Source of the DNA: Pirellulales bacterium
Lineage (GTDB): Bacteria > Planctomycetota > Planctomycetia > Pirellulales > DATAWG01
Length of the DNA stretch: 39,075 bases
Direction of reading: 5' to 3'
Assembly: GCA_035939775.1 (NCBI GenBank)
Contig: DASZFO010000131.1
Location: 1-39,075 of the forward strand
Position numbers and translations under genes: made by a program. The number at the start of each line of letters is the position of its first letter. Position 1 is the stretch's first letter. Below are positions 8,229-13,914 of this stretch, one piece after another. Under the pieces are notes generated by a model that was given only the letters and a program-made list of their open reading frames with translations, was not told where the DNA came from and made no database searches.

Positions 8229-9056
8229 ATGCGTCGGCGCCGCTCCTCCGCGAAACTCCACTTAGAGCCTATCCGAGAACCGCCTGGGACTGTCCCCCTT
8301 TTGCAAAGTCCGCGGAGCAAAACGGGGACTGTCTCCTTTGCCCCGCGGTTCTCGGATAGGCTCTTAGCCGCAATTCCCCTCGTCGCGTTTCTTTTGATCG
8401 CGCCGCTGCTGCGGGCTGCGGATGCGCCGGCGGATGCCGCGAAACAGGGTCCGCAGTCGCCATCGCCGAGCGCGAAATGGGAGAAGGAAATTCAGGCGTT
8501 CGAGGCGGCCGACAAGAAAAACCCGCCCCCCGAGGGCGCGATTCTATTCACTGGCGCCTCGGGAATTCGGATGTGGAAGACACTGGCTGAAGACTTCCCG
8601 GATCAGAAGGTCATCAATCGGGGCTTCGGCGGCTCGGAGATGGCCGACTCGGTCTACTTCGCCGACCGCATCGTCGTCCCATACAAGCCCCGGCTGATCG
8701 TGATTCAAGCCGGCGGCAACGACATCAACAACGGCAAGACGCCCGAGCAGGTGCTGGCCGACTTCAAGGCGTTCGTCGAAAAAGTGCGGGCGAAGTTGCC
8801 GGATGCTCGCATTGCCTTCCTCTCGATGAACCCCAGCCCTTCGCGCTGGGCGCAGCGCGAGAAGCAACAGCGCGGCAATCAGCTCGTCAAGGAGTACATC
8901 GCCCCGGAGAAGAACCTCGACTACATCGACTTCTGGGCGGCCCTGCTCGGCCCGGACGGCCAGCCGCGCGCGGACCTCTTCATTCAAGACCGCCTGCACA
9001 ACAACGCCGCCGGTTACAAGATCCGTGCCGACGTGGTGCGGCCGCACCTAAAGTAG
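8229..9056 (+). CDS. Exported SGNH/GDSL-family hydrolase with a repeat inserted in its signal peptide
   Basis: The ATG at 8229 follows AGGAGA at good spacing, so I prefer it to the open frame beginning at 8094 (275 aa). The SGNH fold is visible as ILFTGASGIRMW (nucleophile Ser111), RGFGGSEMAD (oxyanion Gly), QAGGNDIN (Asn164) and QDRLHNNAAGY (Asp254, His257). It is probably an extracytoplasmic esterase or acetyl-hydrolase; the substrate is unknown. Residues 12-45 are encoded by a palindromic repeat (8264-8364). Taking out 34 codons between CTTAG direct repeats would give MRRRRSSAKLH followed by LAAIPLVAFLLIAPLLRAADA, a normal signal peptide. As it stands, the basic region is about 45 residues long before the hydrophobic core, so export may still work but is uncertain. 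The next gene starts 43 bases on. Confidence 0.9.
   Translation: MRRRRSSAKLHLEPIREPPGTVPLLQSPRSKTGTVSFAPRFSDRLLAAIPLVAFLLIAPLLRAADAPADAAKQGPQSPSPSAKWEKEIQAFEAADKKNPPPEGAILFTGASGIRMWKTLAEDFPDQKVINRGFGGSEMADSVYFADRIVVPYKPRLIVIQAGGNDINNGKTPEQVLADFKAFVEKVRAKLPDARIAFLSMNPSPSRWAQREKQQRGNQLVKEYIAPEKNLDYIDFWAALLGPDGQPRADLFIQDRLHNNAAGYKIRADVVRPHLK
8264..8364. repeat. Palindromic repeat element, copy A1, inside the SGNH hydrolase gene
   Basis: The ends are perfect 20-bp inverted repeats (8264-8283 and 8345-8364, outer end AGAGCCTATCCGAGA). The interior holds GGGACTGTCCCCCTTTTGC and, further on, GCAAAACGGGGACTGTCTCC. CTTAG occurs at both edges (8261-8265 and 8363-8367), which looks like a target duplication and gives a net gain of 102 bases, 34 codons. 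The core motif recurs at 9612, 20156 and 24533. Confidence 0.88.
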
Positions 9057-9099
9057 CCGGTTCACTCCATGTGCTGTCCAATTGAATCGGAGGAACTGC

Positions 9100-9597
9100 A
9101 TGTTCTGGTTTTGGCTGTTTTTGTTCGGAAGTGCAATTGGAATACTAAGTGGACTGTTAGGGATCGGCGGTGGCGTCCTGTTGGTTCCGGGATTGCTGCT
9201 CTTGTTCGGCTTCAGCCAAACGGAGGCCCAGGGGACCAGCCTCGCCGTGTTGATCCCGCCGATCGGTATCTTCGCCGCTTTAGTTTATTACCAGAACGGC
9301 TTTGTTCGGCTCCCGGTCGTCGGCTACATCGCGCTCGGCTTCGTCGTCGGAGCCTATTTGGGGGCAAAATGCGTTCCCCTCGTGCCGACCAACGTATTGC
9401 GACCGGCGTTCGGAGTGCTGATGCTCTATCTCGGATTTCTCTTCGTCTTTGACGTGACTGGCAGTCGAGGCGCGGTGGCTCTGCCGGCCGGAATTGCCGC
9501 AATTCTCTCCGGTCTTCTGGCCCGAATTCTAGGTCGAAAACATACCGCGAAGCTGATTTTGAAGCCGCCGGGAGACCATCACGAATACCATATCTGA
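9100..9597 (+). CDS. Half-size TauE/SafE (TSUP) family membrane permease
   Basis: This predicted inner-membrane transporter has 165 aa. GGAGGA lies six bases before the ATG at 9100, which decides the start over the upstream frame. The N-terminus (GILSGLLGIGGGVLLVPGLLL) carries the TSUP signature GxxxGLLGIGGG, followed by QTEAQGTSLAVLIPP, which is also typical of the family. Four or five hydrophobic segments are visible. Usual TSUP proteins have about 250 residues in two homologous halves; this is about one half, so it may act as a dimer. TSUP members export sulfite, sulfonates or related organic anions. A sulfite-oxidase-like gene lies convergent just beyond, which makes a sulfur role attractive but not proven. 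The C-terminus is short and basic, ending GDHHEYHI. Confidence 0.88.
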   Translation: MFWFWLFLFGSAIGILSGLLGIGGGVLLVPGLLLLFGFSQTEAQGTSLAVLIPPIGIFAALVYYQNGFVRLPVVGYIALGFVVGAYLGAKCVPLVPTNVLRPAFGVLMLYLGFLFVFDVTGSRGAVALPAGIAAILSGLLARILGRKHTAKLILKPPGDHHEYHI

Positions 9598-9611
9598 CTT
9601 GGACCGCCCAA

Positions 9612-9710
9612 CAAATCCGGCGGGGACTGTCCCCCTTTTGCGGAGCGGGCACCATCGCCGCGATGGTCGGCAGCAAAACGGGGACTGTCCCCTTCTCCCA
9701 GCCGGATTTG
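9612..9710. repeat. Palindromic repeat element, copy A2, between convergent genes
   Basis: Inverted ends CAAATCCGGC (9612-9621) and GCCGGATTTG (9701-9710) enclose CGGGGACTGTCCCCCTTTTG, a central palindrome ACCATCGCCGCGATGGT, and CAAAACGGGGACTGTCCCC. It lies between the stop codons of the TSUP permease and the sulfite-oxidase-like gene, so its transcript would fold strongly on either strand. It could act as a two-way terminator, but there is no clear U-tract. Confidence 0.88.
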
Positions 9711-9720
9711 CTAGGCGCTC

Positions 9721-10959
9721 TTAAATCCCGTCCCCGCCGGCAAACTCCATCTCCAGATCAAGCCCGCGTCGGCTATTTTCCTCGGCAAACGCGTTCATGT
9801 CGTAGAGCAGCGCGTCGCGGTCGTCGAGCGACGCCAGTTCGTGCCGCGCGAGCGGTTCGATCTTCACGGCGATCGGCCGGATCATGTGAATGACGTAGCC
9901 GCCGTTTAGGAGTTCGTGCTGCTCGGGCTGCGTTCGTCCGGATGCCGATGTCGCCCGAACGCGCAGAGTGTAACTCCCTGGCTCGGCCACCTCCCAGCGG
10001 TATCCCCACAACGTCCAGCTATATGGCGCTCGCAACCCGATCAGTTCCGCCGAATTCCAGCTTTCGCCCCCGTCGGTGCTGACTTCCACGCGATCGACCG
10101 GTTCCTCGCCGGCCCAGGCCACACCGGAAATCCGATTCATTCCCGGGCCGAGGACCGCGCCGGTTTGCGGCCGGATGATCTCCGACTTGACCGCCATTGG
10201 TCCGAGGACCACCGTTTCAAGCCCGGTCGGCCCGCGGCGCTGCACGGTGTACTTCACGGTCTGGAAATAGCCTTGGAACGGCTCACTAACCACCTCGATT
10301 CGCTCAAGCCACTTTACCGAGGCGACGCCGTACCAACCCGGAACGAACAGCCGCAACGGATAGCCGTGGCTGGGGGTCAGGAACTCGCCGTTCATGCGAT
10401 AGGCCAGCAAGGTGTTGGGATCGAGGGCTTTTTCCAGCGGCAGACCGCGGGCGAAGTTCATCGGCTCGGGATGGTCGGGTTCGGCGCCGCGGTCGGCGCC
10501 TTCGAAGATAACCTCCTGGGCACCGGATTGAATTCCGGACTTTTCCAGGACGAGGTGCAAGGGGACGCCGGTCCATTCCGCATGGCCGATCGCTCCCGCG
10601 CCCCACTGCACACCGGAAACTTTTTGCTGCAAGAACGACCGCCCGTTGCCAGCACATTCGACCGTCGAGAAGACGCTCCGCTCGGGCAGCGCCGTCAATT
10701 CGTCCCAAGTCCACTCGACCGGCCGATCGACGCAGCCATGAATCCGCAGCCGATAATCATTCCGATTGATCGTCGGCACATCGAAATGATTGCGAACGAA
10801 AAACAGTCGATTAGGAGTGACCCAGCTTTGCACGCTTTCAAGCGGCGTTTCACTGTTTTCGGGAAACGCTGTGACGACCTTTCGCCGCTCGGTTTCCGGC
10901 GATGCCGGGCCTTTAAAGCCTTCGAGATCGCGAGAAAGTGCGTCGAGTCTTTCGGACAT
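9721..10959 (-). CDS. Sulfite-oxidase-like molybdopterin-dependent oxidoreductase
   Basis: This 412-aa protein belongs to the sulfite oxidase molybdenum-cofactor family. The Mo-binding domain (about 45-270) shows HFDVPTINRNDYRLRIHG, the cofactor Cys102 in VECAGNGRSF, and PSHGYPLRLFVPGWYGVASV. The C-terminal part (about 285-385) matches the Ig-like dimerisation domain (ISGVAWAGEEPVDRVEVSTD). There is no cytochrome b5 domain and no twin-arginine signal, so it seems cytosolic, unlike the usual exported bacterial enzymes. Two starts are possible, 10986 and 10959; GGAG five or six bases before the latter favours it. It is the third gene after threonine synthase and a MOSC protein on the same strand; MOSC proteins also deal with molybdenum cofactor. 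The substrate (sulfite or another oxyanion or S-oxide) cannot be told from sequence. Confidence 0.9.
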   Translation of the reverse strand: MSERLDALSRDLEGFKGPASPETERRKVVTAFPENSETPLESVQSWVTPNRLFFVRNHFDVPTINRNDYRLRIHGCVDRPVEWTWDELTALPERSVFSTVECAGNGRSFLQQKVSGVQWGAGAIGHAEWTGVPLHLVLEKSGIQSGAQEVIFEGADRGAEPDHPEPMNFARGLPLEKALDPNTLLAYRMNGEFLTPSHGYPLRLFVPGWYGVASVKWLERIEVVSEPFQGYFQTVKYTVQRRGPTGLETVVLGPMAVKSEIIRPQTGAVLGPGMNRISGVAWAGEEPVDRVEVSTDGGESWNSAELIGLRAPYSWTLWGYRWEVAEPGSYTLRVRATSASGRTQPEQHELLNGGYVIHMIRPIAVKIEPLARHELASLDDRDALLYDMNAFAEENSRRGLDLEMEFAGGDGI

Positions 10960-11050
10960 ATTGCTCCAAGCCTCTCCAAGTGGCATCCTCTCAGTCCAAT
11001 TTACAACAACGGCAATGCCGCGTAGTTTCCTCAGTACGTCGGCAATTATC

Positions 11051-11614
11051 TCAAAGTTTCTTCGCTAAGTCACCAACCTGTATCATGCCAGGTTCGATAA
11101 CTTTGGCGTTGATCCCGCGCAGTTGAAGCTGCCGGCCCAGGGGCGAGTTGACGAACTTGACCGCGTCGGCGCCATATCGCCTCATGAATGACCGGCAGCC
11201 GGTGTGGGGTTCGGCGGTGACTTCGATCAGGGCCGAGCCGATGATCAATCGCGTGCCTGGCGGCAAGTTTTCCACGCTCAGGTCCAGGTCGACGAATAGT
11301 TGATCCCCGGCCAGCGGCCAGCGGTCCTTCGTCCGCGCCAAGAGGCCGATCGCACGGGCGTTCATCACGGCGATCTGCATATCGGGATGCGCCGTGCCGT
11401 CCGAGGTGCTCGAGCTGCCGCGCTCCTTCCAACTGTCCCCGACGAGACCGCGTTCGAGATCGATTTCCGCTTCCTGCAAGACTTCGCGCTCGCCGACTCC
11501 TAGTCGCCGCACGATCATCTCAAGCGGGCCTTCATCCTTCGGCGATTGACGAATCATCTCCAATCCCGCCTCAAGCTCTATAATCGTCAAATGGTTCTCG
11601 TCGGACATTTTCAT
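11051..11614 (-). CDS. MOSC-domain protein
   Basis: This 187-aa protein is a single MOSC (molybdenum cofactor sulfurase C-terminal) domain. Visible hallmarks are the central strand region (MQIAVMNARAIGLLA, GDQLFVDLDLSVENLPPGTRLIIG) and the conserved cysteine in AEPHTGCRSFMRRYG, followed by the typical FVNSPLG. MOSC proteins bind or transfer sulfur to molybdenum cofactor or reduce N-hydroxylated compounds. It starts 26 bases after the end of threonine synthase and its stop is 91 bases before the preferred start of the sulfite-oxidase-like gene, consistent with one transcript. Two in-frame ATGs (11614 and 11608) are possible; AGGG lies about eight bases before the first. Confidence 0.9.
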   Translation of the reverse strand: MKMSDENHLTIIELEAGLEMIRQSPKDEGPLEMIVRRLGVGEREVLQEAEIDLERGLVGDSWKERGSSSTSDGTAHPDMQIAVMNARAIGLLARTKDRWPLAGDQLFVDLDLSVENLPPGTRLIIGSALIEVTAEPHTGCRSFMRRYGADAVKFVNSPLGRQLQLRGINAKVIEPGMIQVGDLAKKL

Positions 11615-11640
11615 CCGTCACCCTGTCACCTTGTCATGCG

Positions 11641-12861
11641 TCATCGCAGCCGCTCCCAATCCACGGCACCTGGATCGCGAATCACCGGCAGATCGAACGG
11701 CGTCACGTGCGGATATTTCTGCGCCGCGCCGCAGTTGAATAGCAAGACCTGCTCGTCGGCGCCGAGCCAGCCCGATGCGGCCAGCTTCTCCGCCGCGCCG
11801 ATGCAGGCGGCCGACTCGGGGCAGAAGGAAATCCCTTCAGCCGCGATTCCGCGCCGCATCCACTCGACGATCCGTCCCTCTTCGACGGCGACCGCGGTGC
11901 CGCCGCTCGCGCGCACGGCGTCCAAGATCATAAAGTCTCCGACGGCCGCGGGAACTCTCAAGCCGCTGGCCACGGTCGCCGCCCCGGCGAATGGCTCGGC
12001 AAACCGCTCTCCGCTCTCGAAAGCCCGCACGATCGGGCAGCAGCCGTTGGACTGAACCGCGACCATTCGCGGCAGCTTCTCCGACTCGAGCCAGCCGAGC
12101 GTCCGCATTTCCGCGAATGCCTTCCACATCCCGACCAGTCCCGTGCCGCCGCCGGTGGGATAGAGGATCACGTCGGGCAGTTTCCAGCCGAGCTGCTCGG
12201 CCAGCTCCAGCCCCATCGTCTTTTTCCCTTCGACGCGATACGGCTCCTTGAGCGTGGAAATGTCGAACCAGCCCATCGGCCCCATCCCGTCGCGGACGAT
12301 CCGGCCGCAGTCGTTGATCAGCCCCTCGACGAGAAAGACCTTCGCCCCGGCGAGCGCCGCTTCGACCTGGTTCACCAGAGGCGTGTCGCTGGGCATGAAC
12401 ACGAAGGCCTCGATCCCGGCCCGGGCCGCGTAGGCGGCCATCGCCCCACCCGCGTTTCCGGCGGTCGGGATGGCGACGCGGCGGATGCCGAACTGCCGGC
12501 ACATCGAGATCGCGGCCGTCTGCCCCCGGGCCTTGAAGCTGCCGGTGGGAAGCTGCGACTCGTCTTTCACCCACAGATTGCGCAAACCGAGCGCCCCGCC
12601 CAGCCGCGGACAGGGCAAAATGGGCGTCATCCCTTCGCCGAGCGTGACGATAGAATCGTCGTCGGCCACTGGAAGCAGCTCGCGATAGCGCCATAACGTC
12701 GGCGGCCGCTGTACAAACATTTCGCGCGTGAGCGCTCGGCCAATCGCCGCCAAATCATACCGCACCCAAAGCGGCCGGCCGGCATGCGTTGTCTGCGGTA
12801 CGGAAGCATCCAGCCGCGTGCCGTCAATCGCGCTTTCGAGATGGGTTACGAAGGATGGCAT
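11641..12861 (-). CDS. thrC: Threonine synthase
   Basis: This PLP enzyme turns O-phosphohomoserine into threonine. The 406 residues include the fold-type II PLP motif PTGSFKARG with Schiff-base Lys110, the phosphate-binding PTAGNAGGAMAAYAARAG, and YPTGGGTGLVGMWKAF in the large domain. VTLGEGMTPI near residue 73 is typical of the long threonine synthase subfamily. Related PLP lyases (threonine dehydratase, cysteate synthase) share these motifs, but length and the GEGMTP region favour ThrC. There is no Shine-Dalgarno sequence. Instead TATAAT ends seven bases before the ATG, so the message may be leaderless. It heads the group with the MOSC and sulfite-oxidase-like genes, whose functions are not obviously linked to threonine. 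Confidence 0.92.
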   Translation of the reverse strand: MPSFVTHLESAIDGTRLDASVPQTTHAGRPLWVRYDLAAIGRALTREMFVQRPPTLWRYRELLPVADDDSIVTLGEGMTPILPCPRLGGALGLRNLWVKDESQLPTGSFKARGQTAAISMCRQFGIRRVAIPTAGNAGGAMAAYAARAGIEAFVFMPSDTPLVNQVEAALAGAKVFLVEGLINDCGRIVRDGMGPMGWFDISTLKEPYRVEGKKTMGLELAEQLGWKLPDVILYPTGGGTGLVGMWKAFAEMRTLGWLESEKLPRMVAVQSNGCCPIVRAFESGERFAEPFAGAATVASGLRVPAAVGDFMILDAVRASGGTAVAVEEGRIVEWMRRGIAAEGISFCPESAACIGAAEKLAASGWLGADEQVLLFNCGAAQKYPHVTPFDLPVIRDPGAVDWERLR

Positions 12862-12867
12862 CGAGCC

Positions 12868-12873
12868 ATTATA
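12868..12873 (-). promoter_or_regulatory. Possible -10 box for a leaderless thrC transcript
   Basis: TATAAT reads on the minus strand from 12873 to 12868. A start site six or seven bases downstream would fall on the A of the thrC ATG at 12861. There is no good -35 hexamer at the expected distance and no ribosome site, so the call rests on the perfect -10 and its position. Confidence 0.45.
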
Positions 12874-12910
12874 AGTGGCGTGGACATGAACGCTATTCCG
12901 GCGTCTCGCT

Positions 12911-13072
12911 CTTTTGCTTAGCCCAGGCGTTCACGCCTGGGACCATGCGCAGCAATGTTAGTTGCGTTCAGCCCCGTTCACGGGGTTTTCCGTCGCGGCT
13001 TTAGCCCCTGAAGGGGCAACAACTTTTTGACTGTCGCGAGTCCCAGGCGTAAACGCCTGGGCTACGCAAAAG
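12911..13072. repeat. Palindromic repeat element, family B (CCCAGGCGT...ACGCCTGGG)
   Basis: Outer near-perfect inverted repeats CTTTTGC(T/G)TAGCCCAGGCGT bound a 162-base element. Each end is itself a hairpin: CCCAGGCGT-TC-ACGCCTGGG at 12922-12941 and CCCAGGCGT-AA-ACGCCTGGG at 13042-13061. The middle contains two smaller palindromes (CCCCGTTCACGGGG and GCCCCTGAAGGGGC). It sits between divergent thrC and tRNA-Leu and encodes no convincing protein. It looks like a non-autonomous mobile palindrome. Confidence 0.8.
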
Positions 13073-13132
13073 CGTCTCTCTCGCAAACATTTGCGCTGCA
13101 TGAAAGCGATTTACGGCCCGAACAAGCGCCGG

Positions 13133-13162
13133 TTGCGAGATGCGGCGGACGACGCTTATAAT
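13133..13162 (+). promoter_or_regulatory. Promoter of tRNA-Leu
   Basis: TTGCGA (13133-13138) and a perfect TATAAT (13157-13162) are separated by 18 bases, a good sigma-70-type promoter. The mature tRNA begins 23 bases after the -10 box. Confidence 0.75.
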
Positions 13163-13185
13163 TGGCCTGCTGTCAATAACAACTC

Positions 13186-13269
13186 GCGAGCGTGGCGGAA
13201 CTGGCAGACGCACCAGCTTGAGGGGCTGGCGGGAGCAATCCCGTGGAGGTTCAAATCCTCTCGCTCGCA
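13186..13269 (+). tRNA. tRNA-Leu (anticodon GAG)
   Basis: The acceptor stem GCGAGCG (13186-13192) pairs with CGCTCGC (13262-13268), followed by discriminator A. The D region GGCGGAACTGGCAGACGC is typical of leucine tRNAs. Anticodon stem CCAGC/GCTGG closes the loop TTGAGGG with anticodon GAG, which reads CUC and CUU. A long variable arm (GGGAGCAATCCC) marks a class II tRNA, and the T arm is GAGG-TTCAAAT-CCTC. The 3' CCA is not encoded. It has its own promoter and a hairpin downstream. Confidence 0.97.
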
Positions 13270-13282
13270 CTCGGACATCGCC

Positions 13283-13310
13283 AAGCCCAGAGGCTCCAAC
13301 CTCTGGGCTT
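13283..13310 (+). terminator. Hairpin downstream of tRNA-Leu
   Basis: AAGCCCAGAGG, a short loop and CCTCTGGGCTT form a perfect 11-bp stem 14 bases after the tRNA. Only a weak T-run follows (TTGTTG), so it may be a poor terminator or another small dispersed palindrome that serves as one. Confidence 0.55.
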
Positions 13311-13374
13311 GTTGCGTTAGAGGATCAACAATTGCCAAAGAAAAACCTCTTCCGCCTTCCGGCGCGCGCGGCGT

Positions 13375-13396
13375 GGAACGCGACGGAGGGCGTTCC
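13375..13396. repeat. Small palindrome GGAACGC...GCGTTCC
   Basis: GGAACGC (13375-13381) and GCGTTCC (13390-13396) form a 7-bp stem with an 8-base loop, right beside the A8 tract that ends the minus-strand terminator. It looks like one more dispersed intergenic palindrome; only one copy is present here. Confidence 0.5.
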
Positions 13397-13400
13397 CTAC

Positions 13401-13439
13401 AAAAAAAATACCCCTTCCGCCCGGCAGAGCGAAAGGGGT
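13401..13439 (-). terminator. Intrinsic terminator of the minus-strand ncRNA candidate
   Basis: On the minus strand, stem ACCCCTT...AAGGGGT (13439-13433 with 13416-13410), extended by a GCG/CGC block, is followed by TATTTTTTTT, with U8 at 13408-13401. It is the clearest Rho-independent terminator in the window. No protein gene on the minus strand lies directly upstream. Confidence 0.82.
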
Positions 13440-13750
13440 TCGCGTTCTTGAGTTGATCTGAGGATCGGGCACGGCGCCCGTCCTCAGCCTAATAAGCCCG
13501 GCGGTTCTAACATGCTTTTCCCCCCAATGATTTAGCACCTTTGAAGGACGAATCGCCTAATCGACCGGTCGGATTCGTTGGCAGCCCGCAATGGGCCGCT
13601 CGAATCCGTGCAGAAATCGGCACGCAGTCAGTAGAGCTATCCCGTAATTGCGTCTCCGGCGCCGGAAACGCTGTTCCCAGCAAAGGGGAGTCTAGTAACA
13701 GCCCATGATGCGACCTGCTCAGCAAGAGCAGGCGGCATCCGTGACTGCGT
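13401..13750 (-). ncRNA. Candidate structured non-coding RNA of about 350 nt, family unknown
   Basis: No convincing protein frame crosses this stretch on either strand. The minus-strand transcript would be highly structured. CACGCAGTCA at its 5' end (13751-13742) pairs perfectly with TGACTGCGTG (13630-13621), enclosing hairpins such as CCTGCTC-TTGCT-GAGCAGG and GCTG-GGAA-CAGC. Next comes CGGATTCG...CGAATCCG (13608-13570) around GCGGCCC/GGGCTGC. Then come a purine-rich single-stranded stretch with GGGGGGAAAA, the hairpin CTGAGGACGGGC...GCCCGATCCTCAG, and finally the U8 terminator. I could not match it to RNase P RNA (no GGAAAGUCC), tmRNA (no tRNA-like ends) or SRP RNA. It lies convergent to tRNA-Leu. 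The start is estimated from a possible -10 box at 13761-13756. Confidence 0.55.
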
Positions 13751-13755
13751 GCGCC

Positions 13756-13786
13756 ATTATCCTAGCAAAAAGCGCCGGGGCAGCAA
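13756..13786 (-). promoter_or_regulatory. Possible promoter of the ncRNA candidate
   Basis: On the minus strand TTGCTG (13786-13781) and GATAAT (13761-13756) are spaced by 19 bases, slightly long. A start near 13749 would place the first helix strand right at the 5' end of the RNA. Confidence 0.4.
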
Positions 13787-13914
13787 CCTGTACAGATGTG
13801 CGTATCTCGCCCCTCGACTGAGCCAGAATCGCTCTAGGTGAAACTCCTTATCTCGGCCTACTATACGGCCGCTATACAGCGTGGAAGTTCCGAGCAAGGC
13901 AGGGAGGCCGTGCG

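Noticed and set aside
9612-9710. Repeat A2 as an ordinary Rho-independent terminator
   Set aside because: It lacks a U-tract on either strand and shares its sequence with copies inside genes, so it is listed as a repeat; a secondary terminator effect remains possible.
13401-13750. tmRNA or RNase P RNA as identity of the structured RNA
   Set aside because: Short resemblances (AAAGCATGTTAGAACC, CGGATTCGA) exist, but there is no tRNA-like acceptor and T arm, no tag frame, and no GGAAAGUCC-type RNase P core.
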